Assembly (NCBI RefSeq): GCF_024166365.1
Contig: NC_064820.1
Span: forward strand, 144,232,001 to 144,296,000
Origin: Elephas maximus indicus
Lineage: Eukaryota > Chordata > Mammalia > Proboscidea > Elephantidae
Length of the DNA stretch: 64,000 nucleotides
Direction: 5' to 3'
The notes beneath the pieces were generated by a model. That model had not been told where the DNA came from and made no database searches. It saw only the letters and a program-made list of their open reading frames with translations. Positions 32,289 to 42,974 of this stretch are shown piece after piece. The translations under genes were made by a program, and so were the position numbers. Every line of letters starts with the position of its first letter. The stretch's first letter is position 1.

Positions 32289-32579
32289 TTAATGACATTG
32301 ATAATTTCCGTATTCTGTTGGACCACCTTTCTTTGGAATGAGCACAAATATGGATCTCTTCCAGTCAGTTGGCCATGTAGTTGTCTTCCAGATTTCTTGG
32401 CATAGATGAGTGAGTGCATCCAGCATTACATCCATTTGTTGAAACATCTCAATTGGTATTCCATGGCTTCCTGGAGCCTTGCTTTTCACCAGTGTCTTCA
32501 ATGCAGCTCGTACTTCTTCCTTCAATACCGTTGGTTCTTGATCATATGCTACCTCCTGAAATGGTTGAATGTCAACCAA
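32289..32579 (-). pseudogene. RTE reverse transcriptase N-terminal part (copy 2)
   Basis: A 96-residue open piece holds KAPGSHGIPIEMFQQ (the RTE form of the KAPGxDGIxxE box), HLCQEIWKTTTWPTDW and FVLIPKKGGPTEYGNYQ. Copy 1 has the matching region at 17105-17400. The frame breaks before the FRRG box. Confidence 0.85.
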
Positions 32580-34469
32580 TTTTTTTTGGTACAGTGACTC
32601 TGTGTATTATTTCCATCTTCTCTTGATGCTTCCTGCATAGTTCCAAATTTTGCCCATAGATTCCTTCAGTATTGCAACTCGGGGCTTGAATTTTTTCTTC
32701 GGTTCTTTCAGCTTGAGAAATGCAGAATGTATTCTTCCTTTTTGGTTTTATAACTCCAGGTCTTTGCACGAGTCATCATAATACTTTGTCTTCTCGAGCT
32801 GTTCTTTGAAATCTCCCGTTCAACTCTCTTACTTCATCATTTCTTCTATTTGTCTTAGCTACTCTTCATTCAAGAGCAAATTTCAGAGTCTCTTCTGATA
32901 TCTATGTTGGTCTTTTCTTTCTCTCCTGTCTGTTTAATGATCTTTTGTTTTCCTCATATATGATGTCCTTGATGTCATCCCACAACTCATATGGTCTTTG
33001 GGCATTAGTGTTCCAGGCGTCCGATCTATTCTTGAGATGGGCTCTAAATTCAGGTGGGATATACTCAAGGTCGTACTTTGGTTCTCACAGACTTCTAAGT
33101 TTCTTCAGCTTCAACGTGAACTTTCATATGAGCAATTGATATTCTGTTCCTCAGTCAGTCCCTGGCCTTGTTCTGACAGATGATATTGAGCTTTTCCATC
33201 ATCTCTTTCCACAGATGTAGCCAATTTGATTACTGTGTATTCCATCTGGTGAGGATGTTTATGTTGTTGAAAAAAGGTATTTGCAATGGAGAAGTCATTC
33301 GTCTTGCAAAATTCTATCACGTGATCTCCTTAGTCGTTTCTATCACCAAGGCCATATTTTCCAACTGCTGATCCTTCTTCTTTGTTTCCAACTTTCACAT
33401 TCCAGTCACCATTAATCATCAAAGTATCTTGATTGCATGTTTGATCAATTTCAGACTGCAGAAGTTGGTAAAAAAAAAAACTTCAATTTCTTCATCTTTG
33501 GCATCAGTGGTTGGTTCATAAATTTGTGTCATAGTTGTATTAACTGGTCTCCCTTGTAGGCATATGGATATTACGTTATCACTGACAGCATTGTACTTCA
33601 GGATAGATCCTGAAATGTTCTTTTTTTATGATGAATGCAATGCCATTCCTCTTCAATTTATCATTCCTGGCATAGTAGACTATATGATTGGCTGATTCAA
33701 AATGGCCAATACCAGTCTGTTTTGTTCACTAATGCCTAGGATACTGAGGTTTATGCATTCCATTTCATTTTTGATGACTTCCAGTTTTCCTAGATTCATA
33801 CTTCGTACATTCCATATTCTGATAATTAATGGATGTTTGTAGCTGTTTATTCTCATTTTAAGTCACATTAACAAATGGAGGTCCTGGAAGCTTCAGTCCA
33901 TCTATGTCATTAAGGTCAACTCTACTTTGAGGAGGCAGCTCTTTCCCAGTCGTTTTTTGAGCGCCTTCTAACCTAAGGGGCTCATCTTCTAGCACTGCAT
34001 CAGACGTGTTCGTAGGGTTTCACTGGCCAATTTTTTTAGAAGTACATTGCCAGGCCCTTCTTCCTAGTCTGTCTTAGTCTGGAAGCTTCACTGAACCATG
34101 TTTACCATGGGTTATCCTGTTGATATTTGAAATACCAATGACATAGCTTCTGGCATCACAGCAACATGAAAGCTACTACAGTTGGAAGAATTGACAGATG
34201 AGTGTTAGTTCCTAAAATAGTGCATTAAATTAATCACATCATCAAATTAATACCAATGAGTACATGATTAAAATGAAAACTCCTTTCACCAGTACATTAC
34301 CCAGCAGTCTAGAGTGGACATCTACCTCCCCGCCCCCAGAACCACACTAGCATCATCCATTCTTGTCTTCTGGTAACAGCTTCATAATTTTGTTTGTTGT
34401 ACTAACCCCCTCTCCAAAAGATTACCATCTTAGTGGGACTGTTCTGTCAACACTGACCAAAGTAGGGCA

Positions 34470-34755
34470 ATCAGATGCACTCTCTGTGGATTTGAATTTG
34501 GACTTAATACTAACAGTAAAAAGTGGTTGAAGCTCATTCAGCTCTACAATGGAATCTTGAAGACACTCCCTGTTTGTTTCAACTAAATAGATTCCCAGAG
34601 CAGCTTGGTTCCTATCCCTGTTAAGAGTTGGTTCTTCAGCTTTTCCTTAGCTGATATCAGCTACCATATCCTGTCAATAAATTCCTTTTGTTTGTTTCCT
34701 AAGTTACTGATGTTGGCTTCTGTTGCTTATGACTAAAGAATCCTAACTGATATGC
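34470..34755 (+). mobile_element. possible old LTR 3' part
   Basis: 'tgtcaataaattccttttg' near 34673 looks like an LTR poly(A) region, followed by 'ttggcttctgttgcttatga' and 'gaatcctaactgata', a 3' ending seen in several old mammalian LTRs. The boundaries and family are uncertain. Confidence 0.35.
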
Positions 34756-34759
34756 AGTT

Positions 34760-36279
34760 AAATTACACCTTTTTAGTAACAAATCTTGGTTTTAACAAAA
34801 ACTGATTTTGACAGTTTGGCAAAAGAATGCTGGAAGAGAATCTTGTGTTCTTTAACTCCTTAGTCGTAGTTAAGACTTCAGAAGGTCATGGTGTTAAGAA
34901 TCTTTGTATTTAGAAATGGCTTTAGAAGTCACATCAGTTCCCATGACTTTTTCATTGAGATACTTGGTGTGATATGGCTATTTATTCAAGGTAATGTTAT
35001 TCTTATTTCTATAGGTTTTCTTTATATATGGTTGAAAACAACAATTATACGTCATACTTTTTTGAAGGCCCATATTTCAGTTGATGTTGTTTTTCTGGGT
35101 TTTTTTTTTTTTTTGCTTTTACTGTGCTTGAAAGTGTTCACAATTTATTAAAATGCCACTCTTTCACCTCTGATTTGCCGTCAAGAGAAATGGTAGTAGC
35201 CTAGATCAAACACAAGGGACACACAGGGTGATCAAACTTGCAAAAATGTGTGACTTGGGGGGCTTGAGCAGAGCCTACCCTAGTGTGTTCAACATATGGA
35301 GGCTGATGAAGGCTTGTTATGAAAGATGGAAGAAGGAAAGGGTGGTTAGCTCTGTTTTCTTTTCTCTCTCTTTTTTTTTTTTTTACGTTTTAAACATGTA
35401 TCATTCTGCACACTAAACCTGTTACTTCCATGGTTAAAATTAAAAACTCGTAATTTAAATAAGATATTCACAGAGATACAGAAGGAGAATAAAGAGAAAG
35501 GCAACTTAATTTGTAAATGACATGAAAGACAGAAAGAGTAGGAAGATAATTAACTTATGCAACTAAGTTCACGCAAAAAAGGTGTTGGGGTGGGGATGAG
35601 GTAACAAATGCTTAGTTTGCCAAAGTCAGTGTGCCAGTAAAGTGTGAGCAATGTTCTGTAAAAAATAATAAAGAGTTGAATGCCATCACTGAGATTGCAT
35701 TCCTTCTAGCACTGAGCCATGTTTACGGGAGTGTCTTGAAGAGATAAACTAGTCAACTTATTTCTAGGCCCACCACTTCAGAAAATATTTTTTTATCACT
35801 CTTAATTTTAGGGACAGCCCTATTCCCCAGTTTTTGTGTTTCCGTGAGAGAGCTTCCACTACCAGCCCTTTTTTCCCTCCCTATGCCAAAAAAAAAAAAA
35901 TTTTTTTTTTTTTTTATGCCAAGGGAGGAGAAGTAATTATCTGATTGTAGAGCTTGTTGGTTCAGCCTATCACGTTTCTCCTGGATACCCTGCCCTCAGA
36001 ACAGGTGCATTTTCCTTTCACTCCTGTCCCACATGCGGTAAGCACACCTGGGTCAGGCCCAGAGCCTTCCTTTTGCATGCACTTCTGGAGACCTGTGTCC
36101 CTCTGCCCTTGCTATTGGGGCTCAACATGTATGAGGCAGTAATTTCTTCTGAGGGTGACTGGATATATTTTGAGTGGTCTGGAGGCCCAGTCTCCTCTGT
36201 GGTGGATACCAAGGTCCAGACCCAAGAAGAAAGTGGTAGGGATTCCATGCAGAGATCAAGTCAGCCATAAGTGCTATGA
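34760..36279. other. no gene or named repeat recognised
   Basis: Contains T-rich tracts (35100-35114, 35371-35384), and an A13 run at 35887-35899 that is followed by T15. The frames at 34888-35151 and 35954-36270 have no features worth calling. Confidence 0.5.
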
Positions 36280-36671
36280 AGAAATCAAAGCAGTGTTAGA
36301 GGATGGAAGGTAGGGGAGAAAAGGGGCAAAGAGTGTAATTAGGGAAGGCCTCTCTGAGAAGGTAACATTTTAGCTGAGACGTGACTGCTATAAAGGAGAA
36401 AGACATCATGAAGATTTGGAGACAGAGTGTATCAGGAAGAAGAAACAGCAAATAGAAAGACCAGAAACAGCAGAAAGGCCAGCGTGGTTTGAACATAGTG
36501 AATGGGAGAGTGGTAGGACATAAGGCCAGAGGAAGAGGCAAAGTCACATGTAAAATCTGAAGGCCAGGTAAAGATTTTGGGTTTTATTTTAAGCAAGATG
36601 GCAGATTGTTGGAAGGTACTGAGTAAAGAAGTGATGTGATCAGATTTGGGTTTTAAAAAGATCACTCAACA
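36280..36671. mobile_element. old interspersed repeat, left part (family as at 29190)
   Basis: 'ggaaggcctctctgagaagg', 'gtaacattttagctgagacg', 'ggccagcgtggtttgaacat', 'tttgggttttattttaagca' and 'gtgatgtgatcagatttggg' follow the same order as the repeat at 29190. It is interrupted here by an L1 3' end and resumes at 37183. Confidence 0.6.
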
Positions 36672-37182
36672 ATCTGTATGATACTGTAATGGTAGATACA
36701 TGACATTATGCATTTGTCAAAACCCACAGAACTGTACAACATTGCATTACCCTTATGTAAACTCCAAAGAACCCTGGTGGTGCAATGGTTAAGCCCTGGG
36801 CTGCTAATGGAGGGGTTGGAGGTTTGAACCCACCAGCAGCTGCATGGGAGAAAAGGCCTGGCAATGTGCTCCTGTAAAGACTACAGCCTAGGAAAACATT
36901 TGGGGCAGCTCTACTCTGTTATATAGAGCTGCTGTGAGTTGGAATCGACCCAACAGCACACAACAACAGCAGTGTAAACTATGGACTTTAATTAATAATA
37001 ATGGATGAACATTGGTTCATTAAATGTAACAAATGCACCACACCAACGTAAGATGTTAAAGATAGGAGAAACTCTGGGCAGGAGGAGAAGGAGTATTTGG
37101 AAACCTTTGTACCTTCTGCTCGATTTTTGTAAACCTAAAACTGCTCTAAAAAAATAGTCTATAAATTAAAAAAAAAAAAAAA
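36672..37182 (+). mobile_element. L1 3' end inserted in the old repeat
   Basis: 'atactgtaatggtagataca', 'acattatgcatttgtcaaaa', 'tgtaaactatggactttaat' and 'aacctaaaactgctctaaaa', followed by an A-rich tail at 37167-37182. This is the 3' end of an L1M-type element. It splits the older repeat around 'gatcactc' / 'gaccactc'. An AfroSINE is nested inside it. Confidence 0.8.
36756..36980 (+). mobile_element. AfroSINE (long form) with 8-bp target duplications
   Basis: TGTAAACT at 36756-36763 and 36973-36980 frames a SINE (36764-36972) starting 'ccaaagaaccctggtggtgc' and ending 'aatcgacccaacagcacaca' plus (caa)n. It interrupts the L1 3' end exactly in the motif 'tgtaaactatggac'. Confidence 0.92.
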
Positions 37183-37270
37183 GACCACTCACTGTGGAGA
37201 AGAGATAGGGAGGTGAGAGTAGAAGCAGGAAGTGGCAGTGGTAGAGGTGGTGAGATAGATTTGGAATGTA

Positions 37271-37468
37271 CAGTGAAACCTGTGAGAGCTGAAACTCAAC
37301 GGCACTGCCTTGTTTTTCCAGGTCTTGCAAGTTTTCCACCTTTGACAGGACACTTACCACTTTTCTGTTGTTCTCTATTAAGAATCTTACCTCATAAACA
37401 CCCAGTCAGTTTTCCTTCTTTGACAGGTTTCTGCCTTACAAAGGTTCCAGCTTTTGCAGGTTTTACTG
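37271..37468. mobile_element. TA-flanked MITE nested in the old repeat
   Basis: The left end CAGTGAAACCTGTGAGAGCT and the right end, complement CAGTAAAACCTGCAAAAGCT, are inverted repeats matching at 16 of 20. TA flanks both sides (37269-37270, 37469-37470). Removing the element and one TA leaves the host repeat reading 'ggaatgtattttgaagat'. 198 bp, non-coding; a different family from the MITEs at 2879 and 25475. Confidence 0.85.
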
Positions 37469-37770
37469 TATTTTGAAGATACAACTAACTGGTAGGACTA
37501 GTTAGAGGATTTGATTTTGGATATAAAGAAAAAAGAAAGAATTAAGCATGAGTCCTAGGTTCAGCCTGAGCAACTGAGGGAATGGTGGTGCCATCAATTA
37601 AGATGTTTGAGTGGAGGGAGAAGGAGTGGTGGTGAGGGGTAGGGTTTTGTCTGGGATAGGTTACATTTGAGATATTATTGGACATTCAAGAACAAACATC
37701 AAGAGTAGTCCAGTCTACAACTCTGGCGAGAGGCTGGTACTGCATATATGTTTGGAAGCAATCGATGTAT

Positions 37771-37976
37771 CCAAAACCAAACCCATTGCCCTCCAGTTGA
37801 TTCCGACTCATAGTGACTTTATATGACAGAGTAGAACTGCCCCATAGGGTTTCCAAGGCTGTAATTCTTTACAGAAGCAGACTGTCACATCTTTCTCCTG
37901 TGGAGCGGCTGGTGGGTTTGAACTGCTGACTTTTTGGTTAGCAGCCGAACACTTAATACTGCTCCACCAGGACTCA
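37771..37976 (-). mobile_element. AfroSINE (long form)
   Basis: On + 'ccaaaaccaaacccattgcc', the block 'gtaattctttacagaagcag', 'gagcggctggtgggtttgaa' and 'gctccaccaggac'. The long-form middle block is present. Confidence 0.92.
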
Positions 37977-38340
37977 CCCTATCAACATACAGATGATGAT
38001 ATTTAAAGCCATGGAACTGAGTGATCTCACCTACATATAGGTGTACGTAGAGAAGAAATTGAGGACTGAGCCTTGGAGTACTCCCAACATTTAGAGATCA
38101 GGAAGTGAAGACAGTCAGCAAAGGAGCCTGAGAAAGCACTACAGTGAGGTAGGAAAGTTGGCTACTCAGCATGCTCTTAACACTTTTTCATGCACATGCA
38201 TGTCAGTTAAACAAAGGTGGCAAAGAAAAAAATGGCACATTCCACTCGATAGCTAGAATCTTAGGCTCCTGGGAGGGACCTTGGAGGTTGTTTTGTCACC
38301 TTTCTATCCAATGCAGTTCCTTTGCTTTCTGCTTAAACAT

Positions 38341-40354
38341 TTCCAGTGCTGTTGCTGTCGTTAGGTGCTGTTGAGTCAGTTCTGACTCACAGCGACCCTA
38401 AGCACAACAGAATGAACACTGCCTGGTCCTGTGCCATCCTCACAATTGCTGATATGCTTATGCCCATTGTTGCAGCCACTGTGTCAGTCCATCTCATTGA
38501 GGGTCTTCCTCTTTTCCAATGACCCTCTATTTTAACAGGCATGATGTCCCTCTCTCCTGATAACATGTCCAAAGTATGTGAGACGTAGTCTCACCATCCT
38601 TGCTTCTAAGGAGCATTCTGGTTGTCCATCTTCCAGGACAGATTTGCTCATTCTTTTGACAGTCTGTGGTATATTCAATATTCTTCACGAACACCACAAT
38701 TCAAAGGCGTCAATTCTTCTTTAGTCTTCCTTATTCATGGTCCAGCTTTCGCATGCATATGAGGTGATTGAAAACACCATGGCTTGGGTCAGGCGTACCT
38801 TAGTCATCAAGGTGACAACTTTGCTTTTCAACACTTTAAAGAGGTCTTCTGCAGCAGATTTGCCCAATGCAATGCATCTTTTGATTTCTTGACTGCTGCT
38901 TCCGTGAGAGTTGATTGTAGACTCAAGTAAAATGAAATCCTTGACAATCTCAATCTTTTCTCCATTTAACATGATGTTGCTTATTGGTCCAGTTGTGAGG
39001 ATTTTTGTTTTCTTTATGTTGAAGTGTAATCCGTACTGAAGGCTGTGGTCTTTGATCTTCATCAGTGAGTGCTTCAAGTCCTCTTCAGTTTCAGCAAGCA
39101 AGATTGTGTCATCTGCATGACACAGGTTGTTAATGAGTCTTCCTCCAATCCTGATGCCCTGTTCTTCTTCATATAGTCCAGCTTTTCAGATTATTTGCTC
39201 AGCATACAGACTGAATAGGTAAGGTGAAAGGATACGACCCTGACGCACACCTTTCCTGACTTTAAACCATGAACCAACCTCTTGTTCTGTTTGAACGACT
39301 GCCTTTTGATCCATGTGCAAATTCTTCATGAGCACAATTAAGTGTTCCAGAATTATTATTCTCCACAATGTTATCCATAATTTGTAATAATCCACCCAGT
39401 CAACTGCCTTAGCATAGTCAATAAAACACAGGTAAACATCCTTCTGGTATTCTCTGCTTTCAGCCAGGATCCATCTGATATCAGCAATGATATCCCTGGT
39501 TCCACGTCCTCTTCTGAATCTGGACTGAATTTCTGGCAGTTCCCTGTCCATTTACTGCTGCAGCTACTTTTGAATGATCTTCAGCAAAATTTTCTTGTGT
39601 ATGATATTAATAATATTGTTCAATAATTTCTGCGTTCGTTTGGGTCATCTTTCTTAGGAATAGGCATAAATATGAATTTGGTTGGCCAGGTATCTGTCTT
39701 CCATGTTTGATGGCATTGACGAATTGAGTACTTCCAATGCTGCATCTGTTCATTGATACATCTCAGCTGGTATTCTGTCAATTCTCAGAGCCTTGTTTTT
39801 CACCAGTGCCTTCACTGCAGCTTCGCCTTCTTCCTTTGGTACCATCAGTTCCTGATCATGTGCTACCTCCAGAAATGGCTGAATGTCAACCAGTTCTTTT
39901 TGGTATAATGACTCTGTGTATTCCTTCCATCTTCTTTTGATACTTCCTGCGTTGTTTAATATTTTCCCCGTAGAATCCTTCAGCATTGCAACCTGAGTCT
40001 TGAATCTTTTCTTCAGTTCTTTCAGTTTGAGAAATGCTGAGCATGCTCTTCCCTTTTGGTTTTCTATCTCCAGGTCTTCACACATGTCGTCATAATACTT
40101 TACTTTGTCTTCTTGAACCACCCTTTGAAATCTTCTGTTCAGCTCTTTTACATCATTTTTTCCTTTTGCTTTAGCTACTCATCGTTCAAGAGCAAGTTTT
40201 AGAGTCTCTTCTGACATTCATTTAGGTCTTTTCTTTCTCTCCTGTCTTTTTATTGATCTCTTGGTTTCTTCATGTATGATGTCGTTGATGTCATTCCACA
40301 ACTCATCTTGTCTTCGGTTGTTAGTGTTCAACATGTCAAATCTATTCCAGTGCT
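38341..40354 (-). mobile_element. RTE LINE, 5'-truncated, with 10-bp perfect target duplications
   Basis: TTCCAGTGCT occurs at 38341-38350 and 40345-40354. The insert (38351-40344, 1994 bp) runs on - from within the linker, through RT (39750-40121 linker; 39186-39551 with DRELPEIQSRFRRGRGTRD; 38721-39101) to the 3' tail 'ctgactcaacagcacctaac'. The YADD box reads HADD at 39109-39120. It is the best delimited RTE insertion in the window. Confidence 0.95.
38721..39551 (-). pseudogene. RTE reverse transcriptase, two frames
   Basis: The open pieces 39186-39551 (fingers/palm: FRRGRGTRDIIADIRWILAE, YLCFIDYAKAVDWVDYYKLW, VRKGVRQGRILSPYLFSLYA) and 38721-39101 (starting at the altered YADD region: ETEEDLKHSLMKIKDHS) are separated by a stop and frameshift. 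The RQG box (here VRQGRILSP) is intact. The element is dead but among the least damaged RT stretches here. Confidence 0.9.
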
Positions 40355-41301
40355 AGGATGCTCAATACTTTGCAAGATAAAAAGTTCTGTTAATGTGATC
40401 CTCTGTTTATTAAAATGTTAACCTTATACTAAACAAAAAAAAAATTTTCTTTTCCATCAAGGCTGAACCTTTCTCAGCTTCCCTAGCGTGTAGTAAGAAT
40501 GAGTCCTATTAACATTAACCTGAACATGCTAACTCCAGGCCACACCACTCTGGCAAAGTGTCAGTTCTGGAGCTCTGTGGACTGTGGGGAGAGAGCTTTG
40601 TCAAGCCGAGATGCATGGCTTTATCTCCCCAGGGCACACACTTGCCGTCCACGTAGTTGGGGTTGGGTTCGGAAAGATTCAATTATTGTTTATCTAAAAC
40701 CACCTATCTCTGACACTCAAGCCTTACTGCTAAGCCTGACAAGCCCTGCCAGGCTGCTTCAAGATGGTGAACTCCTTTTCAGAGGCCTAGCTGACCCTAC
40801 GTGCTGGCTTCTGTCAGAGCCCTACAGATTGTCAGCCCTGTCTCTACATGTCTGAATCCAACTGTGGACATGGTTTTTTTTTTTTTCTCAGTCTACATTT
40901 AGGTCCGTAGACATAAGTAGGTCTGAGGAACAAGGGGTGTAGTCTAACTCCAAATACCTATGTGAATATTAGCTCCATTCTGCCTAGAGATTCTTCTGTT
41001 GGAATGACCACACATTGGTTCCAGTTTTGTCCTTGGTGACACATTTCGTTTTCACCTTCTAACCAGTAAACTCTGCTTTGTCCTAATATTAACTCCATTT
41101 TTATGAAAATGTGATTAAGTTGAAGCCTAGCCATGGATGAAGAAGACTATTTCATTGTAAATTAATCCCTGAATGTAAACCACATCCTACAGGCTGCCAC
41201 ACACCAGTGAGTATTTCGAATGTTGCTGTGTCTACACTGTTTAGACTCCTTTCTGCTAAGACTCTTTGATTGGAAATTGACCACAGGCCCTAGGAAGAAT
41301 A
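40355..41301. other. no gene or named repeat recognised
   Basis: The 118-residue frame at 40499-40855 has no recognisable motif and no splice context. The texture of 40490-41160 (complex, C/T-rich blocks) might be an unrecognised LTR. Confidence 0.4.
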
Positions 41302-41512
41302 AAACTTGTTGCCGTTGAATCGATTGCCACTCACAGCAACCCTGTAGGACAGAGTTGTACTGCCCCATAGGGTTTCCTAGGCTGAATCTTTACGGAAACA
41401 GAATGCCAGGTCTTTTCTCCCCCAGAAGTGCTGGCGGGTTTGAACTGCCAACCTTTTGATTAGCAGCCCAGAACTTAACTACTATGCCACCAGGGGTCCT
41501 TTAGGAAAGAAT
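41302..41512 (-). mobile_element. AfroSINE (long form) with near-perfect target duplications
   Basis: The flanks are 'taggaagaata' (about 41291-41301) and 'taggaaagaata' (about 41502-41513). In between, on +, are 'gttgccgttgaatcgattgc', 'ggctgaatctttacggaaac' (long-form block) and 'atgccaccaggggtcc'. Confidence 0.92.
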
Positions 41513-41752
41513 ACTCTTGTTAAGTCAAAGAAAGAGAATTAGTCTAGGGTTTAGACCAACTTGTTAAAGGTCTTGCTTTTTACTTTAATAAATGAAAACA
41601 CTTAAATAGAAAAAGTAGTTCTGGAGGGGTCTGGATCTGACATTCAGACCCCAGGTGGGCAACTTCCTCTCTTTTTAGCCTGCTGTTTGCAAACACTGCA
41701 TCATAACATCTTTTGTCCTGATTTGTTTAATTAGAAAAATCCGTGGCCATGA

Positions 41753-41935
41753 CTTTTTTTGTGTGTGTGGTAAATATATAGGTAACAAAATACTTGCCAT
41801 TTCTGCAATCTTCACATGGACAGTTCAGTGACATTAATTATGTTTGTCAGGTTGTCCAGCCATTGCCATTAACCATTCCCCAATTTTTCTGTCACCCTTA
41901 ACAGAAGCCCAGTGTCCCCTAATTTTGGCTGCTTT
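41753..41935 (-). mobile_element. L1M 3' UTR fragment
   Basis: 'atggacagttcagtgacatt', 'gttgtccagccattgccatt' and 'cagaagcccagtgtccccta' are the complement of the L1M 3' UTR, as at 2490-2845. Confidence 0.75.
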
Positions 41936-42294
41936 TTAATCCCGAAGAGGACTGGTTATACAAATACGCATGTGTGCTATTCTTGATCCCTGAGTTCTTT
42001 TAAGAAGTTAAGAACACCACTGAGCAGAGATCCTCAGCGAGCATAACTGATCTGTGTGCACCTCTTTGTTTTTCTTCCCTACAATGCACTATTCTTCCTT
42101 CAGCTCTTCTCCAGCCCCGTCCATTCCCTCACGAAATAACAACCTTTGTAAATCCAAGAGTTGCATGTGTGCATCAGCATTCCCGTTTCCTTAAAAAAGT
42201 GAACAGTTTTTCTTAGCATAAATAGTTCTAAGAATATTTATGCTTTTTGTAGTATTTGCAATGACATTATCTGTTACTAAATGTTGCCCATTTG

Positions 42295-42425
42295 ATTGTG
42301 AATTTCTTGAGAAAGGGATAATATCTCAAACATCTTAGAGCTCATGTGTCTTAAATACCATTCTACACTTGATGGACTATAAGTATTCAGTGCAGGGGTA
42401 AAGATAATAAATGCTTTATACCTGC
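42295..42425 (+). mobile_element. L2 3' end fragment
   Basis: 'gaatttcttgagaaagggat', then 'aagtattcagtgcaggggta' and 'aataaatgc' follow the L2 tail pattern. Diverged. Confidence 0.4.
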
Positions 42426-42772
42426 ATACTCACATATTGTTTGGGAGTGAATTGCTCTCTTTTTAAATCAAACACTAATTTAGGTGTGGCTGTGGAGATA
42501 TTTTTTAGCTGTGGTTAACATTTAGAATCAGTTGACTAAGTAAAGAAGATTATTCTTGATAATGTGTGCGGTCCTCATCCAGCCAGTTGAAAGGCCTTAA
42601 GAGCAAAACAGATTTCCCTGAGGAAGAAGGTATTCTTTTTCAAGACCACAACATCAGCTCCTACCAGAAACTTTCCAGCCTGCTGGCCTTCTCTAAGGAT
42701 TTCAGACTTGCCAGTCCTCATAATCACATAAGCCAATTCCTACAGGGGGAAAAATATCTATCTATCTATATC

Positions 42773-42974
42773 TCCTGTTGTTGTTGTTAGTTGCCGTCAA
42801 TTCCAACTCATGGCAACAACATTTGTGCAGAGTAGAACTGCTCCATAGGGTTTTTAAGACTGTGGCCTTTCAGAAGCAGATTGCCAGGCCTGACTTTTGA
42901 GAGCCCCTGGGTGTGTTTGAACTGCCAACCTTTTGACTAGTAGTTGAATGTTTAACTGTGTCACCCAGGGACTT
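42773..42974 (-). mobile_element. AfroSINE (long form, diverged)
   Basis: '(ttg)n', 'tagttgccgtcaattccaac', 'gactgtggcctttcagaagc', 'gagcccctgggtgtgtttga' and 'tgtcacccagggact'. It belongs to a more diverged subgroup shared with 45888 and 59139, whose head reads 'agtccctgggt'. It follows a short TATC run at 42757-42770. Confidence 0.88.

Larger units (their letters stand above)
31005..34208 (-). mobile_element. RTE/BovB-type LINE, near full length, inactive (copy 2)
   Basis: Read on -, the 5' region starts near 34208 and contains 'catgttgctgtgatgccaga', matching the 5' part of copy 1. It then runs through the endonuclease and linker, the RT (open pieces at 32289-32579, VDIQPFQEVAYDQEPT.., and 31990-32298, LPEIQARFRRGCGRRDS) and the RTE 3' domain at 30998-31363. 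The YADD box reads NTDD at 31807-31818. Possible target duplications are TTCTTAAAAT (30995-31004) and TTCCTAAAAT (34209-34218), 9 of 10. A SINE fragment interrupts it at 31674-31735. Confidence 0.9.
37183..38170. mobile_element. old interspersed repeat, right part, with nested MITE and SINE
   Basis: It continues with 'gaggtgagagtagaagcagg', 'ggtggtgccatcaattaaga', 'gggtagggttttgtctggga', 'atatttaaagccatggaact' and 'gaggactgagccttggagta'. The MITE is at 37271-37468 and the SINE at 37771-37976. Confidence 0.6.

Noticed and set aside
40499-40855. 118-residue open frame
   Set aside because: No recognisable motif, no splice context, no coding texture; kept only as unrecognised sequence.
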